Made by a program: the position numbers and the translations under genes. Source: Thiomicrorhabdus sp. Milos-T2 (GTDB lineage Bacteria; Pseudomonadota; Gammaproteobacteria; Thiomicrospirales; Thiomicrospiraceae). Taken from it: a DNA stretch of 64,000 bases. Shown one piece after another: positions 43,601-50,739 of the stretch; within the stretch, counting starts at the first letter, position 1; the number at the start of each line of letters is the position of its first letter. The notes under the pieces are model-generated. The model was not told where the DNA came from. It saw only the letters and a list, made by a program, of their open reading frames with translations, and did no database searches. The stretch covers positions 1,386,917 to 1,450,916 of the forward strand of contig NZ_KL370891.1 of NCBI RefSeq assembly GCF_000702325.1, in the 5' to 3' direction.

Positions 43601-44685
43601 GTACTTAAGATAATGCGGCGTTTTTGAGACGTTTGAAATACCTTTTGTTGTTCACTCATTGATAAACGAGCATATAACGGCACAATTTCAGTATTTTTAT
43701 GCTGGTGTTTTCTTAAGGCTTCAGCAGTTTCTTTAATGTCTCTTTCACCCACCTGAAACACTAAAACATCACCAAATGGGTCTTCTTTACCGAGTTCATC
43801 AACGGCATCAATAATGCCCGTCATCATATCCTGCTCTATTTCATTACCTGCATCGTCTTCATACACCGACAATGGGCGATAACGTAATTCAACCGGATAA
43901 GTGCGCCCTGAAACTTCAACCACAGGAGGTCGTTGACCATTAATAGTAAAGTGTTCTGCAAAACGTTGGGTATCAATTGTGGCTGAGGTAATAATGACTT
44001 TTAAATCGGGGCGTTTTGGTAATAGCTGTTTAAGTATTCCTAATAAAAAATCGATATTAATACTGCGTTCATGGGCTTCATCAATAATAATCGCTTCATA
44101 TTGGCTAAGGTAACGGTCATTTTGCACTTCAGCCAATAAAATCCCATCCGTCATCACTTTTATTAAGCTATGCTCATGTACCTGGTCCAAAAAACGTACT
44201 TGATAACCGACGATTTTTCCAAGCGACGAACCGAGTTCTTCAGAAATTCGTTCTGCCACACTACGAGCCGCCAAGCGGCGCGGTTGAGTACAACCAATTT
44301 TACCGTGCAAACCCAAACCCGCTTCTAAACAAATCTTAGGGATTTGTGTGGTTTTACCTGAACCCGTTTCCCCGGCTATGACCACCACTTGATTATGCTT
44401 AATCAACTCTACCAACCCGTCTTTTTTACTGGCAACGGGCAGAGCTTCATCATAATCAATCTTTGGTAAAGTCTTTTGACGAGCTTCAACTTTTAATAAA
44501 GAATCTTGCAATCGCTTGGTGAGCTTTAACCAGGCCTGGTTGTTTTCTAATTCTTCAGCCGAAAACTTTTCAAAAGCCCCTTGATTAAAAGCTCTTTTAA
44601 GAAAGAAACGGTCTTTAATCATGCAACGCTGAATGGCATTTTTAATATTTTTAACAGAAAAGCTTTGGGTTGACGAATTGAGCAT
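40672..44685 (-). CDS. hrpA: ATP-dependent RNA helicase HrpA
   Basis: The 1337-residue DEAH-box helicase has Walker A GETGSGKT (105-112), DEAH, the SAT motif ITSATIDTQRF, and the QRKGRCGRVSDG motif VI, followed by the HA2 and OB-fold regions and the long HrpA-specific C-terminal extension. HrpA works on structured mRNA and stalled ribosomes. The length is near the E. coli protein. The gene holds four copies of the palindrome (one exact, three 11/12), encoding NQAWL, DPGLV, TPGLL and QPGLE. Confidence 0.96.
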   Translation of the reverse strand: MLNSSTQSFSVKNIKNAIQRCMIKDRFFLKRAFNQGAFEKFSAEELENNQAWLKLTKRLQDSLLKVEARQKTLPKIDYDEALPVASKKDGLVELIKHNQVVVIAGETGSGKTTQIPKICLEAGLGLHGKIGCTQPRRLAARSVAERISEELGSSLGKIVGYQVRFLDQVHEHSLIKVMTDGILLAEVQNDRYLSQYEAIIIDEAHERSINIDFLLGILKQLLPKRPDLKVIITSATIDTQRFAEHFTINGQRPPVVEVSGRTYPVELRYRPLSVYEDDAGNEIEQDMMTGIIDAVDELGKEDPFGDVLVFQVGERDIKETAEALRKHQHKNTEIVPLYARLSMSEQQKVFQTSQKRRIILSTNVAETSLTVPGIKYVIDPGLVRISRYSVRNKVQRLPIEKISQASANQRKGRCGRVSDGICIRLYAKDDFNSRPEFTDPEIHRTSLSSVILTMTQLQLGAVNRFPFIEAPNDKAINDGFRQLHELGALDDKRRLTEQGRQIAKLPIDPSVAKMVIEAEKNGVLAEVLIIAAVLSIQDPRDINETTMQAARTAHKPFEDERSDFLFFLNLWHFYEHQRRHLSQNKLRKLCKTNFLNYMRMKEWHELTIQLEQSLKRIGMKVGELHLFEEVRKKLPNGQEGEVTERLSDIHSIAVHRSLLAGLLGNVATRDDEKSYLGARNTKLFIHPSSSLFKRKPKWMLSAELVETTKLYARTNATIDVRWVESLAKHLIKHSYSDPHWQKKNGQVGAYESITLYGLPIVTKRHCNYGPINPKESHKIFLRHGLVEGQLFTKAQFFVHNQALIQKIEKLEHKLRRPDFLVDEEVLYQFYDERIPKHLYSKPAFEKWVNKTEKESPQTLQALFLSEQDLMKQAASNSVLHDYPDQVHLSHQMSLEVDYHFEPGKKNDGLIYHLPLANLNNVEAEDFEWLTPGLLKEKTAFYIKSLPKQLRKQFIPAPQYADLVLAEMNPDKTVAVGKKESYLNQLVWALNRKANQKVSLNDFIETDLPDHLKPYFVLEDDKGKKLSESHDLNVLKQNYQHLVDAKIQKHQAKQKTQNRIINEWDFGDLSESKTIKSQGKEMLAYPALQIQDENIVLGLMGDQQSALHAHSQAVMLLIERLLMDKVKYLQKKLPLQKACLCYAPYGTCQDLTQQVIDRALKTLVSNPEQIRKQSEFNDILEKVRSEWVLVAQQIAKQVNEIFTLHQNVAKQVRGRVNPRWLASVADIKIQLDELISKDFVRNTPEKWFKQIERYLKALQMRLQKLDLDPNKDQKSIREIQPILKMYQDLAKEPAYQNQPGLEEIRWMIEELRVSLFSQPMKTLKPVSIKRLEKQINSL
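40784..40795. repeat. ACCAGGCCTGGT-family palindrome (11/12), hrpA
   Basis: TCCAGGCCTGGT; encodes QPGLEE near the HrpA C-terminus. Confidence 0.75.
41885..41896. repeat. ACCAGGCCTGGT-family palindrome (11/12), hrpA
   Basis: AGCAGGCCTGGT; encodes TPGLLK in HrpA. Confidence 0.75.
43538..43549. repeat. ACCAGGCCTGGT-family palindrome (11/12), hrpA
   Basis: ACCAGGCCTGGG; encodes DPGLVR, a motif conserved in DEAH helicases (IDPGLVR), so only synonymous positions are free here. Confidence 0.75.
44529..44540. repeat. ACCAGGCCTGGT palindrome (exact), hrpA
   Basis: Encodes NNQAWLK near the HrpA N-terminus. Confidence 0.9.
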
Positions 44686-44815
44686 AAGTATAGATAATAA
44701 CCAGATAAATGTTTTATATAGTATTATTGTTTTTCAAGTACATGAAAAAGCAAAATAAAACGCTTATTATAACAAATACAATCTCTACTCATTCACTAAC
44801 ACAGGGCAGTCAATC

Positions 44816-45508
44816 ATGAAAATTCGTCAGTTATTTGATTACGATACTTGGACTTACACCTATTTAATCTGGGATGAGGCTACCAAAGAAGCCGCAGTGG
44901 TCGATTCAGTTTTAGAACAAGTTGAACGTGATATGCAACATATTGAAGAATTAGGACTAAAAGTAAAATACCTTTTAGAAACACATATCCATGCAGACCA
45001 CATCACAGGCGCTGGCCCAATCCGTAAACGCACTGGTGCAAAAATTGCAGTTCACTCTAAATCGGGTTCTGAATGTGCGGATATTCTGACGAATGATGGC
45101 GATATGTTTAAATTAGGTGAACAAGAAATTAAAGTGCTGTATACACCTGGTCACACTGACAATGACAGCACCTACTTAATTGAAGGCGCTGCATTTACCG
45201 GAGATACCTTATTTGTTCGTGATTGCGGTCGTACTGACTTTCAATTAGGTAGCAACGAAAACATGTACCATTCACTCACAGAAAAACTTTTTAGCTTACC
45301 TGAAGACACATTGGTGTTCCCTGCGCATGACTATAAAGGTTTTAGTCAATCGACGATTGGTGAAGAAAAACAATTTAATTCGCGTGTAGGGAATGGCAAA
45401 TCGTTTAACGACTTTTCAATCATTATGGACGGTTTAAACCTTCCTAACCCAAAACGTTTAGATATTTCAGTTCCTGGTAACCTAAAATGTGGAGACTTAG
45501 AAGACTAA
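44816..45508 (+). CDS. MBL-fold persulfide dioxygenase (ETHE1-like)
   Basis: The 230-residue protein has the metal site THIHADH (His57, His59, Asp61, His62), PGHT (His113), GDTLF (Asp130) and PAHDY (His171), with the ETHE1-type RDCGRTDFQLGS and the STIGEEKQFN loop. ETHE1-like enzymes oxidise glutathione persulfide to sulfite with O2 in the cytosol. This fits a sulfur-oxidising host. Substrate choice cannot be proved from sequence. It diverges from hrpA and has its own terminator. Confidence 0.88.
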   Translation: MKIRQLFDYDTWTYTYLIWDEATKEAAVVDSVLEQVERDMQHIEELGLKVKYLLETHIHADHITGAGPIRKRTGAKIAVHSKSGSECADILTNDGDMFKLGEQEIKVLYTPGHTDNDSTYLIEGAAFTGDTLFVRDCGRTDFQLGSNENMYHSLTEKLFSLPEDTLVFPAHDYKGFSQSTIGEEKQFNSRVGNGKSFNDFSIIMDGLNLPNPKRLDISVPGNLKCGDLED

Positions 45509-45523
45509 GATACTTACAAGCTG

Positions 45524-45551
45524 AAAGTTAAAAGTTAAAAGTTAAAAGTTA
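45524..45551. repeat. 7-bp tandem repeat x4
   Basis: AAAGTTA is repeated four times without change directly after the persulfide dioxygenase gene, before its terminator. It is a likely slippage-prone tract. Confidence 0.9.
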
Positions 45552-45557
45552 ATATAC

Positions 45558-45597
45558 AAAAAAGCCCGATTGAAACTATGTTCATCGGGCTTTTTTT
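45558..45597 (+). terminator. Intrinsic terminator, persulfide dioxygenase gene
   Basis: AAAAAGCCCGAT and ATCGGGCTTTTT form the stem around a 13-base loop, with T runs on both strands. Confidence 0.9.
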
Positions 45598-45622
45598 GTG
45601 ATTTTAGAATTTAAAACTATAA

Positions 45623-45783
45623 GAGACCTTTGCACGAGACAGGGGCACAAGAAAAACAAGATAGAATTCTTTAGATTTAGGCTAAAAAATACGCATAATA
45701 ACTAGTTATTGGGCGGATTTTTTAGCTTGAAGATAGAGAATTATAGCTGTTTTTATGTGTTCATGGTCTCGTGCAAAGGTCTC
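45623..45783. mobile_element. MITE copy H (161 bp, divergent interior)
   Basis: Family ends and a perfect TATAA duplication (45618-45622, 45784-45788), but the inner arms (GATAGAATTCTTTAGATTTAG) differ from the other copies while still pairing with each other. It lies in the 45509-45921 gap; the remainder after it has no recognisable feature. Confidence 0.88.
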
Positions 45784-45921
45784 TATAAATATTAAGAATG
45801 ATTCAGATTGCGCCTAAAATTTGTTAGGTCAAGCAAGTTAATGTGAGCTTACAAGTGTAAATGACCATTTCCTGACGCAGAGATAACAAATTTTAGGAGT
45901 GAGCTGAATTATTGCGAAGAA

Positions 45922-46347
45922 TTAATGAACTTCTAATACTTCTACTTTGTAGTCTAAAGTTTTATCCGCTAGAGGGTGATTACCGTCAAGATAAACCTTG
46001 TCTTCAGTCACTTCTATAATACGGAAAGTAATGGTATTACCTTCTGGGTCTTCAGTTTCTACGGATGAACCCACTTCAATTTCTACATTATCATCAAAAT
46101 TTTCTGGGCCTGCAAATACCACTAAATCGTCATTAGTTAAGCCATAAGCTTTTTCTGGAGGAATACTTACTTTGGCTTCAAAACCAGGCTCTTCACCTTG
46201 CATAAACTCTTCAAGACCTTCAATAATTTCACCTTCACCTTGAATATAAATCACAGGTTCACCACCAAATGTCGAATCTAAAACATTGCCTTTATCATCA
46301 CGTAATTCATAATGAAATGTAACTCGACTGCCTTTTTTAATCTTCAT
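45922..46347 (-). CDS. slyD: SlyD-like FKBP-type peptidyl-prolyl isomerase
   Basis: The 141-residue protein has the SlyD FKBP half (VTFHYELRDDKGNVLDSTFGGEPVIYIQGEGEIIEGLEEFMQGEEPGFEAKVSIPPEKAYG), the IF chaperone insert and the return LDGNHPLADKTLDYKVEVLEV. The His/Cys-rich metal tail of E. coli SlyD is absent. It assists folding in the cytosol. It diverges from dnaQ with 67 bp between. Paralogue of the fkpB gene at 31011. Confidence 0.88.
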   Translation of the reverse strand: MKIKKGSRVTFHYELRDDKGNVLDSTFGGEPVIYIQGEGEIIEGLEEFMQGEEPGFEAKVSIPPEKAYGLTNDDLVVFAGPENFDDNVEIEVGSSVETEDPEGNTITFRIIEVTEDKVYLDGNHPLADKTLDYKVEVLEVH

Positions 46348-46414
46348 AACTCAACCTTTTGAATTTGTTTTGCTTTAAAATGGTGAACGATATTTTACAG
46401 CAAAGAGAATTTGA

Positions 46415-47116
46415 ATGCGTCAGATAATATTAGATACTGAAACGACCGGTTTTGAGCCGCACAATGGCGATAGAATTATTGAAATTGGTGCTGTTGAAAT
46501 GTTTAAGCGTCGTTTAACAAATAACAATTATCATCAATACATTTATCCTGAAAGAACCGTTCCGCAAGATGCGATTGATGTTCACGGTATTACTGACGAG
46601 TTTTTGCAAGACAAGCCCGTATTTGCCAAAGTAGCAGATGCATTTATGGAATACGTTGCTGGAGCGGAACTGATTATTCATAACGCACCGTTCGATGTTG
46701 GCTTTATTAACCATGAACTCTCTTTGTTACCCGGAAATAAGTGGGGCAAAATTGAAGACCATTGTGTGATTACTGACTCACTAAAAATGGCGCGTAAATC
46801 TTATCCAGGCCAACGAAATTCGTTAGATGCGTTATGCAAGCGCTTAGGAATTGATAACTCTAACCGAACCTTACACGGCGCTTTACTCGATTCTGAAATT
46901 TTAGCAGACGTGTACTTAATAATGACGGGTGGGCAAACAGCATTAACCCTAAATGCCGGCAGTCAAGATGCTGATACCGACGCTGAAAGCAAAGTACAGG
47001 TAAGAAGCGACCGCCCTGCACTTAAAATATTAAAAGCGACTGATGCTGAAATTTTATTACATCAGAAAAAACTAGAAGAAATTTCTAAGAAATCTGGACA
47101 AGAGCTCGTCTGGTAG
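46415..47116 (+). CDS. dnaQ: DNA polymerase III epsilon subunit (proofreading exonuclease)
   Basis: The 233-residue DEDDh exonuclease has ExoI LDTETTGFEP, ExoII HNAPFDVGFINHEL and ExoIII HGALLDSEILADVYL, all catalytic acids present. A C-terminal tail (about 185-233) should bind the alpha subunit. It converges with the methyltransferase gene. In many gammaproteobacteria rnhA lies between these genes; here it does not. An intrinsic terminator is not obvious in the 32-bp gap. Confidence 0.95.
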   Translation: MRQIILDTETTGFEPHNGDRIIEIGAVEMFKRRLTNNNYHQYIYPERTVPQDAIDVHGITDEFLQDKPVFAKVADAFMEYVAGAELIIHNAPFDVGFINHELSLLPGNKWGKIEDHCVITDSLKMARKSYPGQRNSLDALCKRLGIDNSNRTLHGALLDSEILADVYLIMTGGQTALTLNAGSQDADTDAESKVQVRSDRPALKILKATDAEILLHQKKLEEISKKSGQELVW

Positions 47117-47148
47117 GCTTTATTCAGAACAGTATATCTAACCAACAA

Positions 47149-47949
47149 TTAAAGAGAGCTTTTATTTGATTGTCTAGATTTAGATTGTCTAGAAGTTGAT
47201 TCTCTTGATACCGAGACTCCATTCTTAACCCCTCTCCATTTCGGTAAATGCCACTTTAGCCCAACTAAAGTCGGCGCATCTACTTTTTTCTTAGCAACTA
47301 AACAGTACACATTACCAAAGTCTAAACCAATGCCTTTTAAAGACTCTTCAACCTTTTCTATTATTTTAGTCCAAACTTTATACTTTCCATTATTGGTAAA
47401 ACACATTACTGAACTGTGTTCCACCAGCGTCACCTCATAACCCAATACCTCAAGCCACTCTTTAAGCCGGCTTGCTCGGTGGAAATTTGCCTTATTAAAA
47501 GAGGTTAAAGAAGAAAAGTATTTAAGTCTAAAAGGAATACAAGCATAAGGATTAAACCCTGTTAATACAATATGCCCTTCTGGCACGAGCATCGTATCGA
47601 CTTGTCTTAGCAGGTAATAAGGATCATCAATGGTTTCTAAGGTATGCGGTAAAAAAACCACATCGACTTTATCACGAGCAATGGGTAGAAAATCTAACTC
47701 TGCTTGAATCCAATTCACGTCTTTTGATTGCGCCGGTAAGTCACTTAGTTTTTTATCGACTAACAATTTAGTCACTACCCGGCTATTCGCAACCAAATTT
47801 TCGTTAGAAACGCAGCCCAGCTGAACCAAAAAATATCCAAAAACACGATTAAGAGCTTTATCAACCAATTTTTTTTCTTGTTTGTAAACTACCAGGCCTG
47901 GTGGAGTTTGAAACCAATGCCTTAAAAACGTTTGAAAACCTTGATTCAT
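47149..47949 (-). CDS. Class I SAM-dependent methyltransferase-like protein (YafS-type)
   Basis: The 266-residue protein has a degraded methyltransferase fold: LVQLGCVSNENLVANSRV in the place of motif I, DVVFLPHTLETIDDPYYLLRQVDTMLVPEGHIVLTGFNPY (post-II/III region) typical of the YafS-like group next to gloB. SAM-binding glycine residues are poorly kept, so activity is open. A basic Ser/Lys/Arg-rich tail with repeated SRQSK units ends it. TPPGLVVY carries an exact palindrome. Gene order with gloB and dnaQ is conserved across gammaproteobacteria. Confidence 0.82.
   Translation of the reverse strand: MNQGFQTFLRHWFQTPPGLVVYKQEKKLVDKALNRVFGYFLVQLGCVSNENLVANSRVVTKLLVDKKLSDLPAQSKDVNWIQAELDFLPIARDKVDVVFLPHTLETIDDPYYLLRQVDTMLVPEGHIVLTGFNPYACIPFRLKYFSSLTSFNKANFHRASRLKEWLEVLGYEVTLVEHSSVMCFTNNGKYKVWTKIIEKVEESLKGIGLDFGNVYCLVAKKKVDAPTLVGLKWHLPKWRGVKNGVSVSRESTSRQSKSRQSNKSSL
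47891..47902. repeat. ACCAGGCCTGGT palindrome (exact), methyltransferase gene
   Basis: Encodes PPGLVV near the N-terminus of the YafS-like protein. Confidence 0.9.
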
Positions 47950-48025
47950 CGTGCTTTTCCCACTATTTACAGTATATTTTTGATATCATTAGCGCCAATT
48001 ATAGCAATTGCTTATGGGATCTTAT

Positions 48026-48802
48026 ATGAATATCGTTGGTTTACCTGCCTTTGTCGGCACCTATGACAACTATATTTGGGTTATTCATAATCATGTCAAT
48101 GCTTGGGTGGTTGACCCAGGAGAATCTCAACAAGTATTAGATTACCTAGAACAGCACCAGCTTAAGTTGCAAGCTATTTTAATTACCCATCAACATTTTG
48201 ACCATGTTGACGGAATTGATGCGTTATTAGCTACTTTTCCCAATGCTACCGTTTATGGCCCGGCGAAAAGCTCTCTAGCGAGTATTCAAATTAAGTGCCA
48301 AGAAGGTGATGTCATTCAGCTAGCAGAAGACTTGCAGTTTAGCGTGATGGAAACACCCGGCCACACCAAAGATCACATTGTTTTTTATAATAATCAATTA
48401 CTATTCTGTGGAGACACCTTATTTACTGCAGGTTGTGGTCGAATTTTAGGCGGTACGGTGCAGCAGTTTAGCCAATCGATTCTTAAGCTTCGTGAGCTAC
48501 CCGATGAACTCCAATTTTTCTCTGCACATGAATATACATTAAGTAACCTTGGATTTGCAGAACTAGCAGAACCTGAAAACAAGCTATTAGCAAAGAGAAT
48601 AACCCAAACTACCATCAATTACCCGAGTATTCATCAAGGAGCACAATCCACTTTAGGCGAAGAGAAAGACACCAACCCTTTCCTAAGGTTTGATACCCCC
48701 AAACTAAAAGCAAGATTGCTTGAACGTGGAGCCCAAGACTCTAAAGAAAGCTTATTTTCTGAGCTAAGAGCTTGGAAAGATGAATACGACCATAATCATT
48801 AG
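48026..48802 (+). CDS. gloB: Hydroxyacylglutathione hydrolase (glyoxalase II)
   Basis: The 258-residue MBL enzyme hydrolyses S-lactoylglutathione to lactate and glutathione. Metal motifs THQHFDHVDG, TPGHTKDH, FCGDTLFTAGCGRILGG and AHEYT are all present, and the C-terminal glutathione-binding region ends NPFLRFD. ATG 48026 is used since the protein family begins MNIVGLPAF and GGGA lies upstream; the frame extends to 48008. It is followed by mltD after 20 bp, the usual order. Confidence 0.95.
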   Translation: MNIVGLPAFVGTYDNYIWVIHNHVNAWVVDPGESQQVLDYLEQHQLKLQAILITHQHFDHVDGIDALLATFPNATVYGPAKSSLASIQIKCQEGDVIQLAEDLQFSVMETPGHTKDHIVFYNNQLLFCGDTLFTAGCGRILGGTVQQFSQSILKLRELPDELQFFSAHEYTLSNLGFAELAEPENKLLAKRITQTTINYPSIHQGAQSTLGEEKDTNPFLRFDTPKLKARLLERGAQDSKESLFSELRAWKDEYDHNH

Positions 48803-48822
48803 AGTAGAACGACAAAAAACTT

Positions 48823-50664
48823 ATGTTATCCCCTTCTATAAAAAAATTACCGTTAATGACAATTAAATTCAAATCACTAAGCTTTGGTCTAGTCAGCAGT
48901 CTGGGTCTAGTCACTCTTGGTTTAAGCTCTCTACTGTTAACCGGCTGCATTTCTAATTCAACGCTAAAATCAGAGCCCTCTAAAACTCTACTTTCAAAAA
49001 CAAGCAATCCCGCTCAACCCCAGATAAACGCCGAAGTTACAACGGATGATTTCAAGGTAAAGCTGCAAGAAAATATATACCACCCTATTATCTGGGATGA
49101 AATGCGTTATAAGTTTGATTTAGCAGATGAACATTTCGAACATTACGCTGACTTTCTAGGGTTTTACCATAGTCGAAAAACTCATCTTAAACGTGTCTCT
49201 GAACGAGCAAAGCCCTATCTATACTTTATTCTTAGTGAAGTAAAAAAACGCAATATGCCTTATGAGATTGCTCTATTACCCGCTGTAGAAAGTGGATTTA
49301 GACCCATTGCTCGTTCTCATCAGAAAGCCGTCGGATTGTGGCAATTTATACCAAGCACCGGCGACCTGTATGACTTAGATCAAACTTGGTGGTATGACGG
49401 CCGCAAAGATATAGTAGAAAGTACACGTGCCGCATTAGACTACTTGCAAAAACTTTATAAGCTTAATAACAACGACTGGTTACTAGCTTTAGCCTCTTAC
49501 AATGCTGGACTAGGTAATGTCTATAAAGCACAAAGAAAATATCGAAAAGCAAATAAAGACCGAGCCAATATTGCCAAATACCAACCTAACTTTTGGGAAA
49601 TACAACAATTTCTCCCTAAAGAGACCCAAAGTTATGTACCCAAATTATTATCCATGGCACATATTATTGAATATGCAAACCGTTTTAATATAGCTCTTGA
49701 ACCGATTGCCAATCATGCCTATTTCTCGCAAATTGTTTTAGACAAACAAGTTTCTTTAGGGCAAGTTGCCAAGCTATCATCAACCACTAGAGAAGTTCTT
49801 GCTTCACTTAATCCCGGCTTTCATCAACCTGCCACCCCACCAAATGGGCCATACGATCTACTTCTTCCTGTAGACAAAGCAGAGACGTTTGAAAAGCAGA
49901 TTGAAAACAATCAAGCAATCTTTGATATTCACTGGCAAAAACACAAAATTCGTTCAGGTGATAGCTTGAGTGTTATTGCTCATAAATATAAAACCTCTGC
50001 CAAAGCAATTAAACGCCTAAATGGAATGAAGAGTTCTAGAATTAGAGCGGGAAAAACCTTATTAATTCCCATTCCTGCTGACAAATTCAGTTTAGTTAAA
50101 ACCCAATTGGCATCGGCATCTCAAGCTAAGTTACATTCTAAAAAAACGCTTCATAAACATGCTGAAAGCACACATAATGATAAGCATAATCATAAACATA
50201 CCGTTAAGTCAGGTGAGTCATTATGGTTATTAGCTAAAAAATATAACCTAAGCACTAAACAGATCGCCTCTAGAAATCATCTCTCTGTAAAAACAGCATT
50301 GAGAATTGGTCAACAATTAATTATTCCAAATTATGAACAGAGAGTAAAAATCGAGCACACCCTAAAAGAAGGTGAAAGCCTTTGGTTAGTGGCGAAACAT
50401 TATGACGTTCACTCTAAAGATATTGCCGCTTGGAATCATATTTCAACCAAAAAAATCCTTCAACCCGGCATGAAACTGACTATTTGGAGTAAACAATCGT
50501 CATTAAAATATGTTGTAAAAACAGGGGATAATTTATGGAATATTGCAAAAGCAAATCAACTTTCTGCCAAAAAACTCGCCTCACACAATAACTTATCACT
50601 CAAAAGTTTGCTTAAACCGGGTCAGGTAATCAAAATTCCACTTGATACAGGTAAAAACACTTAG
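48823..50664 (+). CDS. mltD: Membrane-bound lytic murein transglycosylase D
   Basis: The 613-residue lipoprotein (LTGC, Cys42 from this start; ATG 48856 is an alternative) cleaves peptidoglycan glycan strands. The SLT domain carries LLPAVESGFRPIARSHQKAVGLWQFIPSTG with the catalytic Glu, and SYNAGLGNV. Four LysM peptidoglycan-binding domains follow (about 385-428, 465-507, 515-558 and 568-610), each opening with a KxGxxLWxxA-like motif; E. coli MltD has two. It lies just after gloB. It and slt, next door, give two transglycosylases in a row. Confidence 0.94.
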   Translation: MLSPSIKKLPLMTIKFKSLSFGLVSSLGLVTLGLSSLLLTGCISNSTLKSEPSKTLLSKTSNPAQPQINAEVTTDDFKVKLQENIYHPIIWDEMRYKFDLADEHFEHYADFLGFYHSRKTHLKRVSERAKPYLYFILSEVKKRNMPYEIALLPAVESGFRPIARSHQKAVGLWQFIPSTGDLYDLDQTWWYDGRKDIVESTRAALDYLQKLYKLNNNDWLLALASYNAGLGNVYKAQRKYRKANKDRANIAKYQPNFWEIQQFLPKETQSYVPKLLSMAHIIEYANRFNIALEPIANHAYFSQIVLDKQVSLGQVAKLSSTTREVLASLNPGFHQPATPPNGPYDLLLPVDKAETFEKQIENNQAIFDIHWQKHKIRSGDSLSVIAHKYKTSAKAIKRLNGMKSSRIRAGKTLLIPIPADKFSLVKTQLASASQAKLHSKKTLHKHAESTHNDKHNHKHTVKSGESLWLLAKKYNLSTKQIASRNHLSVKTALRIGQQLIIPNYEQRVKIEHTLKEGESLWLVAKHYDVHSKDIAAWNHISTKKILQPGMKLTIWSKQSSLKYVVKTGDNLWNIAKANQLSAKKLASHNNLSLKSLLKPGQVIKIPLDTGKNT

Positions 50665-50739
50665 ATTAATGCGAATAAGGACTAAATCCTAACCTTTTTT
50701 CTTACGTAAAGCATTACAATAAAGCTTAGCTAAGAACTT

